Below, piece after piece: positions 50,538 through 58,820 of a stretch of DNA of 64,000 bases. A model generated the notes under the pieces. It was not told the origin of the DNA, did not search any database, and worked only from the letters and a program-made list of their open reading frames with translations. The translations under genes were made by a program, and so were the position numbers. This stretch comes from Leptolinea sp. UBA5203. GTDB lineage: Bacteria > Chloroflexota > Anaerolineae > Anaerolineales > Anaerolineaceae. Location of the stretch: assembly GCA_002412765.1 (NCBI GenBank), contig DHVR01000032.1, forward strand, positions 1 through 64,000, in the 5' to 3' direction. Each line of letters starts with the position of its first letter. Within the stretch, counting starts at the first letter, position 1.

Positions 50538-51395
50538 CTATTCACACGTAAAGGTTAAAATACCGGCCAAGTGTTCTTCTATCTGATTGAAATGGCTGTA
50601 TTGGAAGGCAACCCCCTGCGCCAGGCGTGCCAGGCGGGCGGCTTCATGAAAGCCATGATCGGGCAGGTTGCGCGCATTGACCAGGGAGCTCATCAGGTAC
50701 TGTGCGGTTTGCGCAGCACTGAGCGGCTGCCACTGGGCTTCCCCCTGGGGTTGATACCTTGGAAAGAAGGCCAAACTAAGAGGCATGGGATGGGTGATTT
50801 GATGTGAGGTGAAGGCTTCAACGGCCACCATATCCGAGAAGGAACTGCTCATTAATAGTCTCGATTGTTCATAGTCCACGTTTTCGGCAGTCAGCACCGC
50901 GCGGGACGGATATTTTAAGTGCAGGGGACGGGGATAGGCATGCAGTTCATTCGTTCCCCAAGGGATATAGACCAATTCATCGGTCATATATCCCAATCCC
51001 TTAGATAACAGCCAGGTGGTCAGGGTGGATTTACCGGCGCCAATGCCGCCGGGGATCAACACCCCGCGACCGGCATCCACCAGCGCAGCGGCATGCAGCA
51101 ATAATCCATCCCGGCTTCGGTCTGCCAGTTCATGACAAACAATACTCTGCAATACTTCGGCCAGGCTGCCTAAACTGTCTCCAAGATATTTCTGCTCATC
51201 ATCCTGGGTCAGGGTATAGATCGGCTGATCTTCTTCCGCAATTTGTACACGAAAGGTACAATGCGGGATCTTTGAATCATCCCTTAATGTTGGATGAATC
51301 AAGAAATCCACGATCTCGGCAATGAGCGCATCAGCCACTTCAATGGCCACAGCACTACCGGAAAAACTCACCACGATTCGCTGGCTTTGCATCAT
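50538..51395 (-). CDS. HPr kinase-like P-loop protein (RiPP-associated type)
   Basis: A 285-aa protein resembling HprK kinases. GLLLHAAALVDAGRGVLIPGG leads into Walker A GGIGAGKST (residues 116-124), then DELVYIPW and a typical HprK-type C-terminal region. HprK homologues tailor lasso peptides by phosphorylating a serine. The start overlaps the PqqD stop (ATGATG at 51,395), so it is coupled to the cassette. No cognate precursor peptide is visible next to it. Confidence 0.8.
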   Translation of the reverse strand: MMQSQRIVVSFSGSAVAIEVADALIAEIVDFLIHPTLRDDSKIPHCTFRVQIAEEDQPIYTLTQDDEQKYLGDSLGSLAEVLQSIVCHELADRSRDGLLLHAAALVDAGRGVLIPGGIGAGKSTLTTWLLSKGLGYMTDELVYIPWGTNELHAYPRPLHLKYPSRAVLTAENVDYEQSRLLMSSSFSDMVAVEAFTSHQITHPMPLSLAFFPRYQPQGEAQWQPLSAAQTAQYLMSSLVNARNLPDHGFHEAARLARLAQGVAFQYSHFNQIEEHLAGILTFTCE

Positions 51396-51664
51396 ACCAG
51401 GGTGATTACCCCCTGGTTGATAAACTCGGCAATGGTGCTTTCCACATCCGCCGAAATGGAAGCGGCGGCATCAGGATAAGCCTCTGTGATCAACCCGGCA
51501 ATTTCTGGGACACTGCGTTCGCCGTCACATAATTGCCAGATGATGGATGCCGATGAATTTAAGTACAAAACTTTTTGACTTTGTGCATTAAACAGCAATA
51601 TTTCATCATCCATTTTTTCCAGACGATAATCCGGGTTGCGTAAGGGTTTGGAAACGGTTGACAA
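51392..51664 (-). CDS. PqqD family peptide-binding (RRE) protein
   Basis: A 90-aa stand-alone PqqD-like protein. KPLRNPDYRLEKMDDEILLFNAQSQKVLYLNSSASIIWQLCDGERSVPEIAGLITEAYP is the full PqqD fold, which binds RiPP leader peptides (RRE). Start TTG 51,664 follows GGAGG; the frame is open to 51,889 but that part overlaps the neighbour's coding region. The gene is 68 nt after the NTase gene and overlaps the HprK-like gene, so the three form one operon. Confidence 0.87.
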   Translation of the reverse strand: MSTVSKPLRNPDYRLEKMDDEILLFNAQSQKVLYLNSSASIIWQLCDGERSVPEIAGLITEAYPDAAASISADVESTIAEFINQGVITLV

Positions 51665-51732
51665 AGGGCCTCCTGAAGGGCGATTTGGATATAAGGTCAA
51701 GATGAGGGATAACAATCCACCGCAATGGATTG

Positions 51733-52890
51733 TCAATTCGTTTGGTGTTTGATTCGCCTCAAGGTGCGGCGAGTTGCTTCTGTAAACAGGTTGCGCAGAT
51801 GAGCAGCCCAAACACAATAAACGGATGCGGGTCGTTTGCCGCCGTAACGCAGGCGCAGCCACCAGGCGGAGGGAAAGAAGGTCTCCCACAGCCAGCGGGC
51901 AACACCGGCTGGTTTATCCCTTGATAAGGGAGCTGCCGGCCAACCCAGATAAGGATTGAAGGATTGGCGGCGAGTGGCTTGAGGATTTAAATGCGCGGCA
52001 TGGATCAGGGCATCCGAGAGCGGCCTGACCTCATGCAAGGAAGTCAGGACATGCTGTACCAGGGGATAGTCTCGCTCCACAATCGCCCAATCAAGTTCCT
52101 CCACGAATTTTTCTGCCAGATTAATAATATCTGCCACCCAAATCATACACAGCGGTTCAAGGGCATGGTTATCATAGAAGGCGTGCCGGCAGAGATGGAA
52201 TAACAGTTCTGCTGAACCCAGGGTAACGGCTTGCACCCCATCCGGAAGGGAGAATTGCATGGGAGAGGAGCGCAGGTCTTCCATCCTGCCCCAGGGATGG
52301 GCGGAGGTTTCCAGAAGCAAGTGATTATGGATTTCTATCGTTAGAGTGAAGCCATCCACTAACTTGTGAAATTCGGGTAGATGATGCCGATCCGTTGAGA
52401 CAGCCGTCTGGCCGTTTTGTTTATAGCCGGCCTGCTGAAGCAAATCACACACTTGTTCTAGGTCCCCATCACGAACCAAAATATCCATGTCTTTCATGGG
52501 ACGCAAGCCCGGTTCTGGATACAGGATATAGGCCAGGGCAGCCCCTTTCAGAATTCGATAAGGAATATTCGCTTGTTGAAAGGAGCATACTAAATTACTG
52601 AGGGCGCTGGATCGCACATGATTAATCAGCTTGTGGCGCAGCGATAATGCTATCAGGTCGCGCTGGACGCTGCTTGGAAGTTTTACCTCTGCCTGGTTGA
52701 GATTACGCCTGAGCAGCGGTGCCATGCCGTGTTTTTCTGCCAGTGCCGGGATCACGGTCCAATCCAAAATACGAGCGGCAGATTCTGCAATCTCCTGACG
52801 CAGGGACGGGGTTTGTTCCAAAGAAGTACACATGGAAAAAAGGCGCAGAACGGGATCGGCAATCATAATGAGGTTTATTATCCCATGCAC
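51733..52890 (-). CDS. NTP_transf_5 (nucleotidyltransferase family) protein
   Basis: A 385-aa protein. YRILKGAALAYILYPEPGLRPMKDMDILVRDGDLEQVCDLLQQAGY is the KGxxL...RPMxDxDxLV signature of NTP_transf_5, a fold found in many lasso-peptide and polysaccharide loci. An N-terminal helical part precedes it and a C-terminal helical half follows. The start may be 52,890 or ATG 52,866. First gene of the cassette; its reaction in RiPP loci is unclear. Confidence 0.83.
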   Translation of the reverse strand: MHGIINLIMIADPVLRLFSMCTSLEQTPSLRQEIAESAARILDWTVIPALAEKHGMAPLLRRNLNQAEVKLPSSVQRDLIALSLRHKLINHVRSSALSNLVCSFQQANIPYRILKGAALAYILYPEPGLRPMKDMDILVRDGDLEQVCDLLQQAGYKQNGQTAVSTDRHHLPEFHKLVDGFTLTIEIHNHLLLETSAHPWGRMEDLRSSPMQFSLPDGVQAVTLGSAELLFHLCRHAFYDNHALEPLCMIWVADIINLAEKFVEELDWAIVERDYPLVQHVLTSLHEVRPLSDALIHAAHLNPQATRRQSFNPYLGWPAAPLSRDKPAGVARWLWETFFPSAWWLRLRYGGKRPASVYCVWAAHLRNLFTEATRRTLRRIKHQTN

Positions 52891-52970
52891 TACCTAAAAA
52901 AAGCAATCGATTATGAAGAGGATGAAACGTGTCACCTGGGGATAGAAATGATCCCTGGATTCAAAGCCTT

Positions 52971-54011
52971 TTAGGTGACAGCGTTCTCTGTGATGCAAAA
53001 CTTTTGTTGATCACAATTAATCTCGGCCTGTATGCCGTACGGCAGGACGCAGATAGGATCGGTGTGTCCAAAATCGACGCCGGTGATGATCGGTAAATTA
53101 GTCAGCCCTTCTTCCTCTGCCACTACTTGCAGCAGGACTTTATCATATTCCACGAAGGTTTCCGGGGAGAGCTGCCCGCCGGGACGGGCAAACAGAATCC
53201 CGGAACATTTTTCCAGGACTCCCAGGGCAGCATAAGTGCGCAGCCCATATTTCACCATCGCCGGCGAGGGTGCTTCCTCAGAAGTATCCAGAAACAAGAT
53301 GGCATCCTGCCAGTCATTGTCCGTCGGCCAGAAATCCGTTCCGCGCAGCCAATCCACCACTTCAAAACAACCGCCAAGTAAATGCCCCAGGTGAACTCCC
53401 TGACCTTGAAGATAATGCCATCCGCTGCAAGGGTTGAGTTTTCGCTTTTTGGACTGATTATCCGGTTCGGCCCAGTCCAGGTGCTCCACCGTCCAACCCG
53501 CAGTATTGGGTTCAACAACTCCGATGATGTCCGATGAGAACAGCGTCTTTCGCACGGAATCCACCATGTAGGGGAACATGCCGCCATTCTCGGCAAAACC
53601 GGACATGATGGAGGGCCCGTAAAAGCTCATCAATCCGGCTTTATAGCATGCCAGATGGCTGATGGTGGTATCCGAATAGCCCATAAAGATTTTCGGATTT
53701 GAGCGAATCACCTCCAAATCCAGATACGGCAGCAGGCGGATGGAATCATCCCCACCGATGGTGGAGAGTATGGCCTTGATCGTGGGGTCAGAAAAGGCCG
53801 CCATCAAATCATCGGCCCGGGCTTGCGGATTGCGTAGCAGCCAGCCGGCATCTTTTAAGGTGTGCGGCATCTCAACCACGGTCAGCCCAAATTCATCTTG
53901 TAGCTGTTTTTTACCTGCTTCGTAGCGCTGCGGAATGGTACCGGGGCCTCCCCAGGAAAGGGAAACTGTGGCGACTTTGTCGCCGGGTTGAAGTTTTTGA
54001 GGTTTGATCAT
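52971..54011 (-). CDS. S66 family peptidase (LD-carboxypeptidase / MccF-like)
   Basis: A 346-aa serine peptidase. GDKVATVSLSWGGPGTIPQRYEAG at the start, STIGGDDSIRLLPYLD, IFMGYSDTTISHLA with the nucleophile Ser, and the C-terminal GVDFGHTDPICVLPYGI with the catalytic His are in place. The family includes LdcA (peptidoglycan recycling) and MccF (microcin C immunity). The central insertion (PNTAGWTVEHLDWAEPDNQ) is more like MccF. It lies 80 nt downstream of the cassette's divergent start, on the same strand, so a separate transcript is likely. Confidence 0.9.
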   Translation of the reverse strand: MIKPQKLQPGDKVATVSLSWGGPGTIPQRYEAGKKQLQDEFGLTVVEMPHTLKDAGWLLRNPQARADDLMAAFSDPTIKAILSTIGGDDSIRLLPYLDLEVIRSNPKIFMGYSDTTISHLACYKAGLMSFYGPSIMSGFAENGGMFPYMVDSVRKTLFSSDIIGVVEPNTAGWTVEHLDWAEPDNQSKKRKLNPCSGWHYLQGQGVHLGHLLGGCFEVVDWLRGTDFWPTDNDWQDAILFLDTSEEAPSPAMVKYGLRTYAALGVLEKCSGILFARPGGQLSPETFVEYDKVLLQVVAEEEGLTNLPIITGVDFGHTDPICVLPYGIQAEINCDQQKFCITENAVT

Positions 54012-54140
54012 GATACCCTTTTTTAGGTTACTATAGAGTTTTCGTACTTTGATATTGTCACATGGAAGGTAACCATATTATAAGACAAGCAGGCAGTGTG
54101 TATATTGTTCTCAATAGGTATGAATTTTGCAAGGTTATTC

Positions 54141-54222
54141 TGCCCCCGCCAGTCCCCCGACATCGGGGGGACTATCAATACTGGCAATAAATAATCCGCC
54201 CTTTTTTCAGGACGGATTATTT
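54141..54222. repeat. G/C palindrome and terminator-like hairpin
   Basis: GTCCCCCGA-CATC-GGGGGGAC (about 54,152-54,172) is a third copy of the 19,106/19,306 family. AATAATCCG / CGGATTATT (54,191-54,220) follows with a T-rich loop. It lies after the S66 start and the anti-sigma stop. Confidence 0.75.
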
Positions 54223-54278
54223 AACCCGGAAGTGCTTTTATCTCATCCTCGATTGAAGATTTTTCACATCATTTCAAA

Positions 54279-55241
54279 TTATTTTGTCAGCGACTCTGCG
54301 ATTTTCAGCATTTCATCCATGGGCATCCTGTCCGATGGCATATTCGTCTGGAGAAGAAAATTATAACCATCCTCAGCCCAAATTAATTGATTCCATCGTT
54401 CATAGGTCCACTCGCCTTGTTCGTTCTGAACGGGGATGATCGGAATTTGTTCCAACCACACGCCAGGTTGGCCACGCACACTGACCTCCAGGATGGGTAC
54501 ATCCCCAACCCCCTTTTCCCAGGGTTGTGCATTGTCATGCACAAGGGTCTGGACAATGGAAAGGATGCCAGTAATTTGGTTACCCTCATGCAAGGGCGGA
54601 TCGAGTTCCAATCTATAGGCTGCATCCACGGTTGTCGAAGAACCCGTATTCAGCACATCCCTTGTGGAAAGCTGATACCCCTCGGGAACATACTTGGCTT
54701 CATATACGGGAAAACCTGCTTTTTCACTGGCTTGAGGGATTGTTAGCAGACCCACTACAAAAGTCTTCGGACAAGCAGTACAGACGCGGCTTGGGTCTGC
54801 CGTGGCAGTTGGGGTGCCGCTTTGGAGGGCAGCGACATAAATTTCAGCATCGGATGGTTCATTGGAGAGGATGTAGTTCCCGATCCTGTGGAAGATATCC
54901 TCCGCAAAAGTTCGTAAGGGTGGAACCGTGATAAAAGCCAGGGTAAAGAGAACCAGCGAAGCAGAAAGGATAAGCGTTAGCCGCCTACGAGAAACTTGCT
55001 GTCGGAGGGCTGGTTTCGGAAAATGTTTGGTCCCTTCCTTGGTTTCTATCTTGTTAAGTAATTTCTGCTTAAGTGTTTTTTCTACCGCACTTAAGGCGCG
55101 GGTTTCATGCAGAGTGAGAACCTGCGCAAGGTCAAGCATTTCAAGCTCTTCTCCTGAGAAACCGGCAGTATTGATGCGCTCAACGTCCAATAGTTGATCC
55201 AGCACCCTATTAAACCGATTGACCTGATCCTGTTTATTCAT
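54279..55241 (-). CDS. Anti-sigma factor-like membrane protein
   Basis: A 320-aa protein. The cytosolic N-terminus (about 90 aa; VNRFNRVLDQLLDVERINTAGFSGEELEMLDLAQVLTLHETRALS) is followed by one TM helix (LTLILSASLVLFTLAFITV) and a large extracytoplasmic domain with DUF4367-like features (GFPVYEAKYVPEGYQLSTRDVL, then VPILEVSVRGQPGVWLEQIP). Start ATG 55,241 follows AAGGAGAG; the frame to 55,310 overlaps the sigma gene. It overlaps the sigma gene's end by 8 nt and is probably its anti-sigma factor. Confidence 0.83.
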   Translation of the reverse strand: MNKQDQVNRFNRVLDQLLDVERINTAGFSGEELEMLDLAQVLTLHETRALSAVEKTLKQKLLNKIETKEGTKHFPKPALRQQVSRRRLTLILSASLVLFTLAFITVPPLRTFAEDIFHRIGNYILSNEPSDAEIYVAALQSGTPTATADPSRVCTACPKTFVVGLLTIPQASEKAGFPVYEAKYVPEGYQLSTRDVLNTGSSTTVDAAYRLELDPPLHEGNQITGILSIVQTLVHDNAQPWEKGVGDVPILEVSVRGQPGVWLEQIPIIPVQNEQGEWTYERWNQLIWAEDGYNFLLQTNMPSDRMPMDEMLKIAESLTK

Positions 55242-55839
55242 TACAGCTCTCCTTTTGAGATAATTCATTTCGCAAACGCTGGATGGCGCGGTAAAGGATG
55301 ATGCCAACATTGCTTTCGCTCAGGTTACTCAATGTGGCAATCTGACGATTCTTTAACCCACCGGCAAATTTCAATCCGATCAGATCGCGTTCCCTGTCTG
55401 TGAGGATTTGCATGGCACTCAACAGGTGTAAATTTTGTTCGCTTTTTATCGCCAGCTCCTCAGACGAAGGTTTGTGATCCGACATTTGCTCAATGAGCGG
55501 CACGAGTTGATGTTTGAATGTTCGGAAATGATCAGCGATTACATGGCGGGCAATGCCAAATAGCCAGGCTTTAAAGGGGGCCTGTTGCGGATGAAACCTG
55601 CCAATACCGGTTAGCATCTTCTCAAAGGTCTGAGAGACCAGGTCATCGGTCAGTTGGATGTCCTGTACCCGGTACAAAATGTATTTGTGAACTCGTGGAA
55701 AATAAACATCATAGAGAGCCGCCAATGCCGTTGGATCGGTTGAGGCTTTGATGACCAGAGCGGCTTCATCGAATGGTGGTTGAACGCTGAGATTCTTCCA
55801 CAAGTTGGTTTGGTTTGCTTTAGGTAAAGCTTCGTTCAT
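55234..55839 (-). CDS. ECF-type RNA polymerase sigma factor
   Basis: A 201-aa sigma-70 family factor. Region 2 (TALAALYDVYFPRVHKYILYRVQDIQLTDDLVSQTFEKML and FKAWLFGIARHVIADHFR) and region 4 (LTDRERDLIGLKFAGGLKNRQIATLSNLSESNVGIILYRAIQRLRNEL) are complete. Start ATG 55,839 sits 5 nt after AGGAG. The downstream gene encodes the likely anti-sigma factor. It may control envelope-stress genes, such as the lipoproteins nearby. Confidence 0.92.
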   Translation of the reverse strand: MNEALPKANQTNLWKNLSVQPPFDEAALVIKASTDPTALAALYDVYFPRVHKYILYRVQDIQLTDDLVSQTFEKMLTGIGRFHPQQAPFKAWLFGIARHVIADHFRTFKHQLVPLIEQMSDHKPSSEELAIKSEQNLHLLSAMQILTDRERDLIGLKFAGGLKNRQIATLSNLSESNVGIILYRAIQRLRNELSQKESCNE

Positions 55840-55996
55840 CATGTCTCCTAAATAATTTCCAGGTTCTATGATTAAGTTCGCTGGTCAAAGGAAAGTATTA
55901 CAGGGTTAAAAAATCCAGACCTAAAATACCAACCCATCATACAGGTATTATAGGCCTGGCCATTTATTGATCCTTGTGGAGTGAGTGGTCTTTTCT

Positions 55997-56494
55997 TTAT
56001 TTTTCCAAGGTCAGTTTGATGGGAGAATTTTCGGACCAATATAGGGTGTAGGCCTCCAATTCAGGGACTCTAAAGCCCATGACGAATTCCTCCCCGACCC
56101 AGCCGCCCATTCCTGTTGAAAATGTCTGCGAATTGTCATTCCCTAAAACATAGATCGTTTCACCTGATTCATAGACCATTTTCTGGAATGCCTCAAGTGA
56201 AAACTTGCCCGCTTCCAATTTTGTATTCCCCGGTCCAGCCAGAACCACCAAAAGGAATTTTTCGCCAGGTAAAGGCTTGTCCCCATGAACTTCGTCCACC
56301 AGACGTGCTGTGACGATGATAAATTCTCCCATAGTTGTATTCAGAACGGGCTGGGATGGGTTGCTGCTGACTGAAGCAGGCGTTGTCCCAATCGCTTTAG
56401 ATTGGGCTGATTCAGATGGAACAACGGATGGGGATTTGCATGAAGCTAAACATAATAGAATCATCACAACAAAGAGCTTATATACAGGTCTCAT
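55997..56494 (-). CDS. Small lipoprotein
   Basis: A 165-aa protein. The signal peptide MRPVYKLFVVMILLCLASC ends in a lipobox LASC. A Ser/Pro-rich linker follows, then a single beta-rich domain (MGEFIIVTARLVDEVHGDKPLPGEKFLLVVLAG), which resembles DUF4352-like beta-sandwich lipoproteins. It lies downstream of the sigma factor on the same strand but 150 nt away. Function unknown. Confidence 0.78.
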   Translation of the reverse strand: MRPVYKLFVVMILLCLASCKSPSVVPSESAQSKAIGTTPASVSSNPSQPVLNTTMGEFIIVTARLVDEVHGDKPLPGEKFLLVVLAGPGNTKLEAGKFSLEAFQKMVYESGETIYVLGNDNSQTFSTGMGGWVGEEFVMGFRVPELEAYTLYWSENSPIKLTLEK

Positions 56495-56796
56495 GGTCCT
56501 ATCCTTTGTGAAAAACCCTTATTTTTGACATTTGACCCATCTTATCATGACCAATGGTTAACTACCTGACGAATCCACTACTGAATCCCAACGATTCACC
56601 AACGGGTACTCTTCGCGGATCCTGTTTTTATCATTGGTAGTTATTATTCAGGTTTTGTTTGGATTTCCGTGAGCTGATGTTCGGTACACTAAAGATATCA
56701 AATGAGAAGGATTTCCCAAAATGCAATTATGGGCGGGGTGGATTAAAAATTCCACTTTTCCAATAAGTTTTTTTATCGTTTCAAAGGAGAAGGAAT
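56495..56796. other. Gene-free stretch before the small TM protein
   Basis: About 300 nt between divergent genes. No hairpin, palindrome or convincing promoter pair was seen, apart from AAGGAGAAGG before 56,797. Confidence 0.45.
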
Positions 56797-57339
56797 ATGG
56801 ATTCTTATACTACAATCATCATCGTAGTGGCCGTTATGGTAATTCTTGGCAGCGTACTTGGTTTGATTTTTTATCGCCGCAAACGCACAGACCGGTTCCA
56901 GGGACAATATGGAACAGAGTATGAAGAAACCGTGAAGAGCCTGGGTGACAATAGAAAAGCTCAGACGGAACTGGAAAAAAGACAGAAACACATTAAATCT
57001 TTAAATCTCCGTTCCTTGACTACAGAAGAGCGGGAACGCTACCTGAAAGACTGGGCTCTGGTTCAATCCAAATTTGTTGATGATCCGGGTCAGGCTATTA
57101 TGGATGCAGACCGACTGATTATTGAAGTAATGCGACTGCGCGATTATCCGATTTCTGATTTTGACGAACGAGCTGCGGATATCTCCGTTCAATACCCTAC
57201 TTTGGTCAGTGATTACCGCGCTGCCCGAGAAATCTCGGTTAAAAATATGGATAGTACTGCGGACACGGAAGAATTAAGAATTGCCACCATCCAATATCGA
57301 TCTGTATTTGATGAACTTGTTAAACCAACAGCGGTTTAA
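56797..57339 (+). CDS. Single-TM anchored protein of a widespread uncharacterised family
   Basis: A 180-aa protein. One N-terminal TM (TTIIIVVAVMVILGSVLGLIFYRRKR) is followed by a helical cytosolic domain. FQGQYGTEYEETVKSLGDNRKAQTELEKRQKHIKSLNLRSLTTEERERYLKDWALVQSKFVDDPGQAIMDADRLIIEVMRLRDYPISDFDERAADISVQYP matches a family of unknown function present in Actinobacteria and Chloroflexi. AAGGAG precedes ATG. No partner is adjacent. Confidence 0.8.
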   Translation: MDSYTTIIIVVAVMVILGSVLGLIFYRRKRTDRFQGQYGTEYEETVKSLGDNRKAQTELEKRQKHIKSLNLRSLTTEERERYLKDWALVQSKFVDDPGQAIMDADRLIIEVMRLRDYPISDFDERAADISVQYPTLVSDYRAAREISVKNMDSTADTEELRIATIQYRSVFDELVKPTAV

Positions 57340-57434
57340 CACATACCTTTATCTAAAAATGAGCCGTTTAACCTGCGGAGGATCGGCCCATCTTTATGAA
57401 CAATTTTAGAAAATATCGGTACCTCTTAACTCCA

Positions 57435-57465
57435 GACGCTTGCTCAATTGCTGAGCAAGCGTTTT
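57435..57465. terminator. Terminator between convergent genes
   Basis: ACGCTTGCTCA-ATTGC-TGAGCAAGCGT and TTT. It can serve both the 56,797 gene and the 57,509 gene. Confidence 0.87.
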
Positions 57466-57508
57466 GGATTATATCCGTCTGATTGGTTTGTAATGCAGAA
57501 AATGTCAC

Positions 57509-58630
57509 TTATTTCAAATAGGTAAATGTCCACCAGGGGGAGAGCTCACCGGCCTGGCCGTTGGCGTCCACAGCCCATACCCGCCATTGCCCTGGCTGCA
57601 TGCCCATGAAGGTAAAGGTATAGCTGGTCGTGGTGGTCTCACGCGATGTGTTCTCATACATTGGATGGGGATAACAGGTTGGCGGATTTCCAGCTTCACA
57701 GCCCTGGATTTCAACCCCATATTTGACAGCCCCAGGTACCGCAGCCCATTCCAGCGTGGTGGCGCGTGGATACTTATCAATGGAAATTCCATTTGCGGGA
57801 GCCTTCTGGTTGGGAGCCGGTAATAAAACCGGACCCACCAGGGTTGGTGTTGCCATGCTTTCCACAGCCTGGGTTGGATTGCTTGTCGGAACGGCGAGGC
57901 TGAACTTGGCCGGCAGTCGCTCGAATACCTGATCGGCTAATTCGCCGGCTGCTGCCAGCATGGCCTCTTCTGTTTGGGTTTCAGAGACAATCAAATTGAT
58001 ATTGACCAACGTATTCCCCCGCACAGCTACATAGGCACCCTGCCGCCGGGTGTCCGCGGATTGCCAAGTCCAATAGGTTACATCCTGCCCGTCTTTGTCA
58101 ATCAGTTTGGCTTTTAAGGTAGGTGTTCCTTCTGCGGCGGCTACCAGTTCTGTAAAGAATCCTGTAAAGTCCATGGAAGCAGCCATGGATTTTAGTTTGG
58201 TCATGCGGGCTTCATCCAACTGGGCGCCTGCAAATCCGATCAGCATGGCCTGCCCCTGCAGCACGCCGTTGGTGTCTGCATCCTGTGCGGCAGCCACAGA
58301 GATCAAATAAAGGGAGTCCTTGGCATTACTGTAACTACAGGTACCACTCATGGCGTTGGGGGCGCTGACCGATTCAGCTAAAATCGCTTCGGCTTCTGGA
58401 CCGGTTATCAAGGTGCAGGGATCCAAACCTTGTGCGGCTGCCTGGATTTCAATAGTCGGCATGGCGGTTGGGGAAGTCGTTGACTGGATAGGTAAAGGTG
58501 TATTGATGACCAAGGTTTCTATGGTGCTCGAACCAGGTTCGGCTGTTTTTTGGAGCAAGGTACTTAAGTTACATGCCAATAAGGAAACACTGAACACGAA
58601 AAGGACAAGAAACTTCAGATTTTTAGTCAT
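57509..58630 (-). CDS. Lipoprotein with a C-terminal Ig/FN3-like domain
   Basis: A 373-aa lipoprotein (lipobox LLAC, Cys20). A Thr/Pro-rich linker is followed by a middle domain around DPCTLITGPEAEAILAESVSAPNAMSGTCSYSN that resembles DUF3558-like Cys-containing lipoproteins. The C-terminal domain (ANGISIDKYPRATTLEWAAVPGAVKYGVEIQGCEAG, then GQWRVWAVDANGQAGELSPWWTFTY) is fibronectin/Ig-like. Function unknown; surface-exposed. Confidence 0.78.
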   Translation of the reverse strand: MTKNLKFLVLFVFSVSLLACNLSTLLQKTAEPGSSTIETLVINTPLPIQSTTSPTAMPTIEIQAAAQGLDPCTLITGPEAEAILAESVSAPNAMSGTCSYSNAKDSLYLISVAAAQDADTNGVLQGQAMLIGFAGAQLDEARMTKLKSMAASMDFTGFFTELVAAAEGTPTLKAKLIDKDGQDVTYWTWQSADTRRQGAYVAVRGNTLVNINLIVSETQTEEAMLAAAGELADQVFERLPAKFSLAVPTSNPTQAVESMATPTLVGPVLLPAPNQKAPANGISIDKYPRATTLEWAAVPGAVKYGVEIQGCEAGNPPTCYPHPMYENTSRETTTTSYTFTFMGMQPGQWRVWAVDANGQAGELSPWWTFTYLK

Positions 58631-58820
58631 ATGGCATTCTTCCTTTGTATTGGGTCAGGTTTAATTATTGAATAATCTTATTTGGATTATAGACCTGTCC
58701 ATTAAAAGGAACAACACAAAATTCACTCTCGGATTTTGAGTGTAAATGCCTAGATAGTGATCTTTAGAAATAATTCCAGGTACAAAAATGAATCATATTA
58801 TCTTAGGATAACAAGAAGGT

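Noticed and set aside
51665..51889. N-terminal extension of the PqqD-like protein
   Set aside because: It overlaps the end of the NTP_transf_5 gene and lacks family similarity; TTG 51,664 with GGAGG gives the normal PqqD length.
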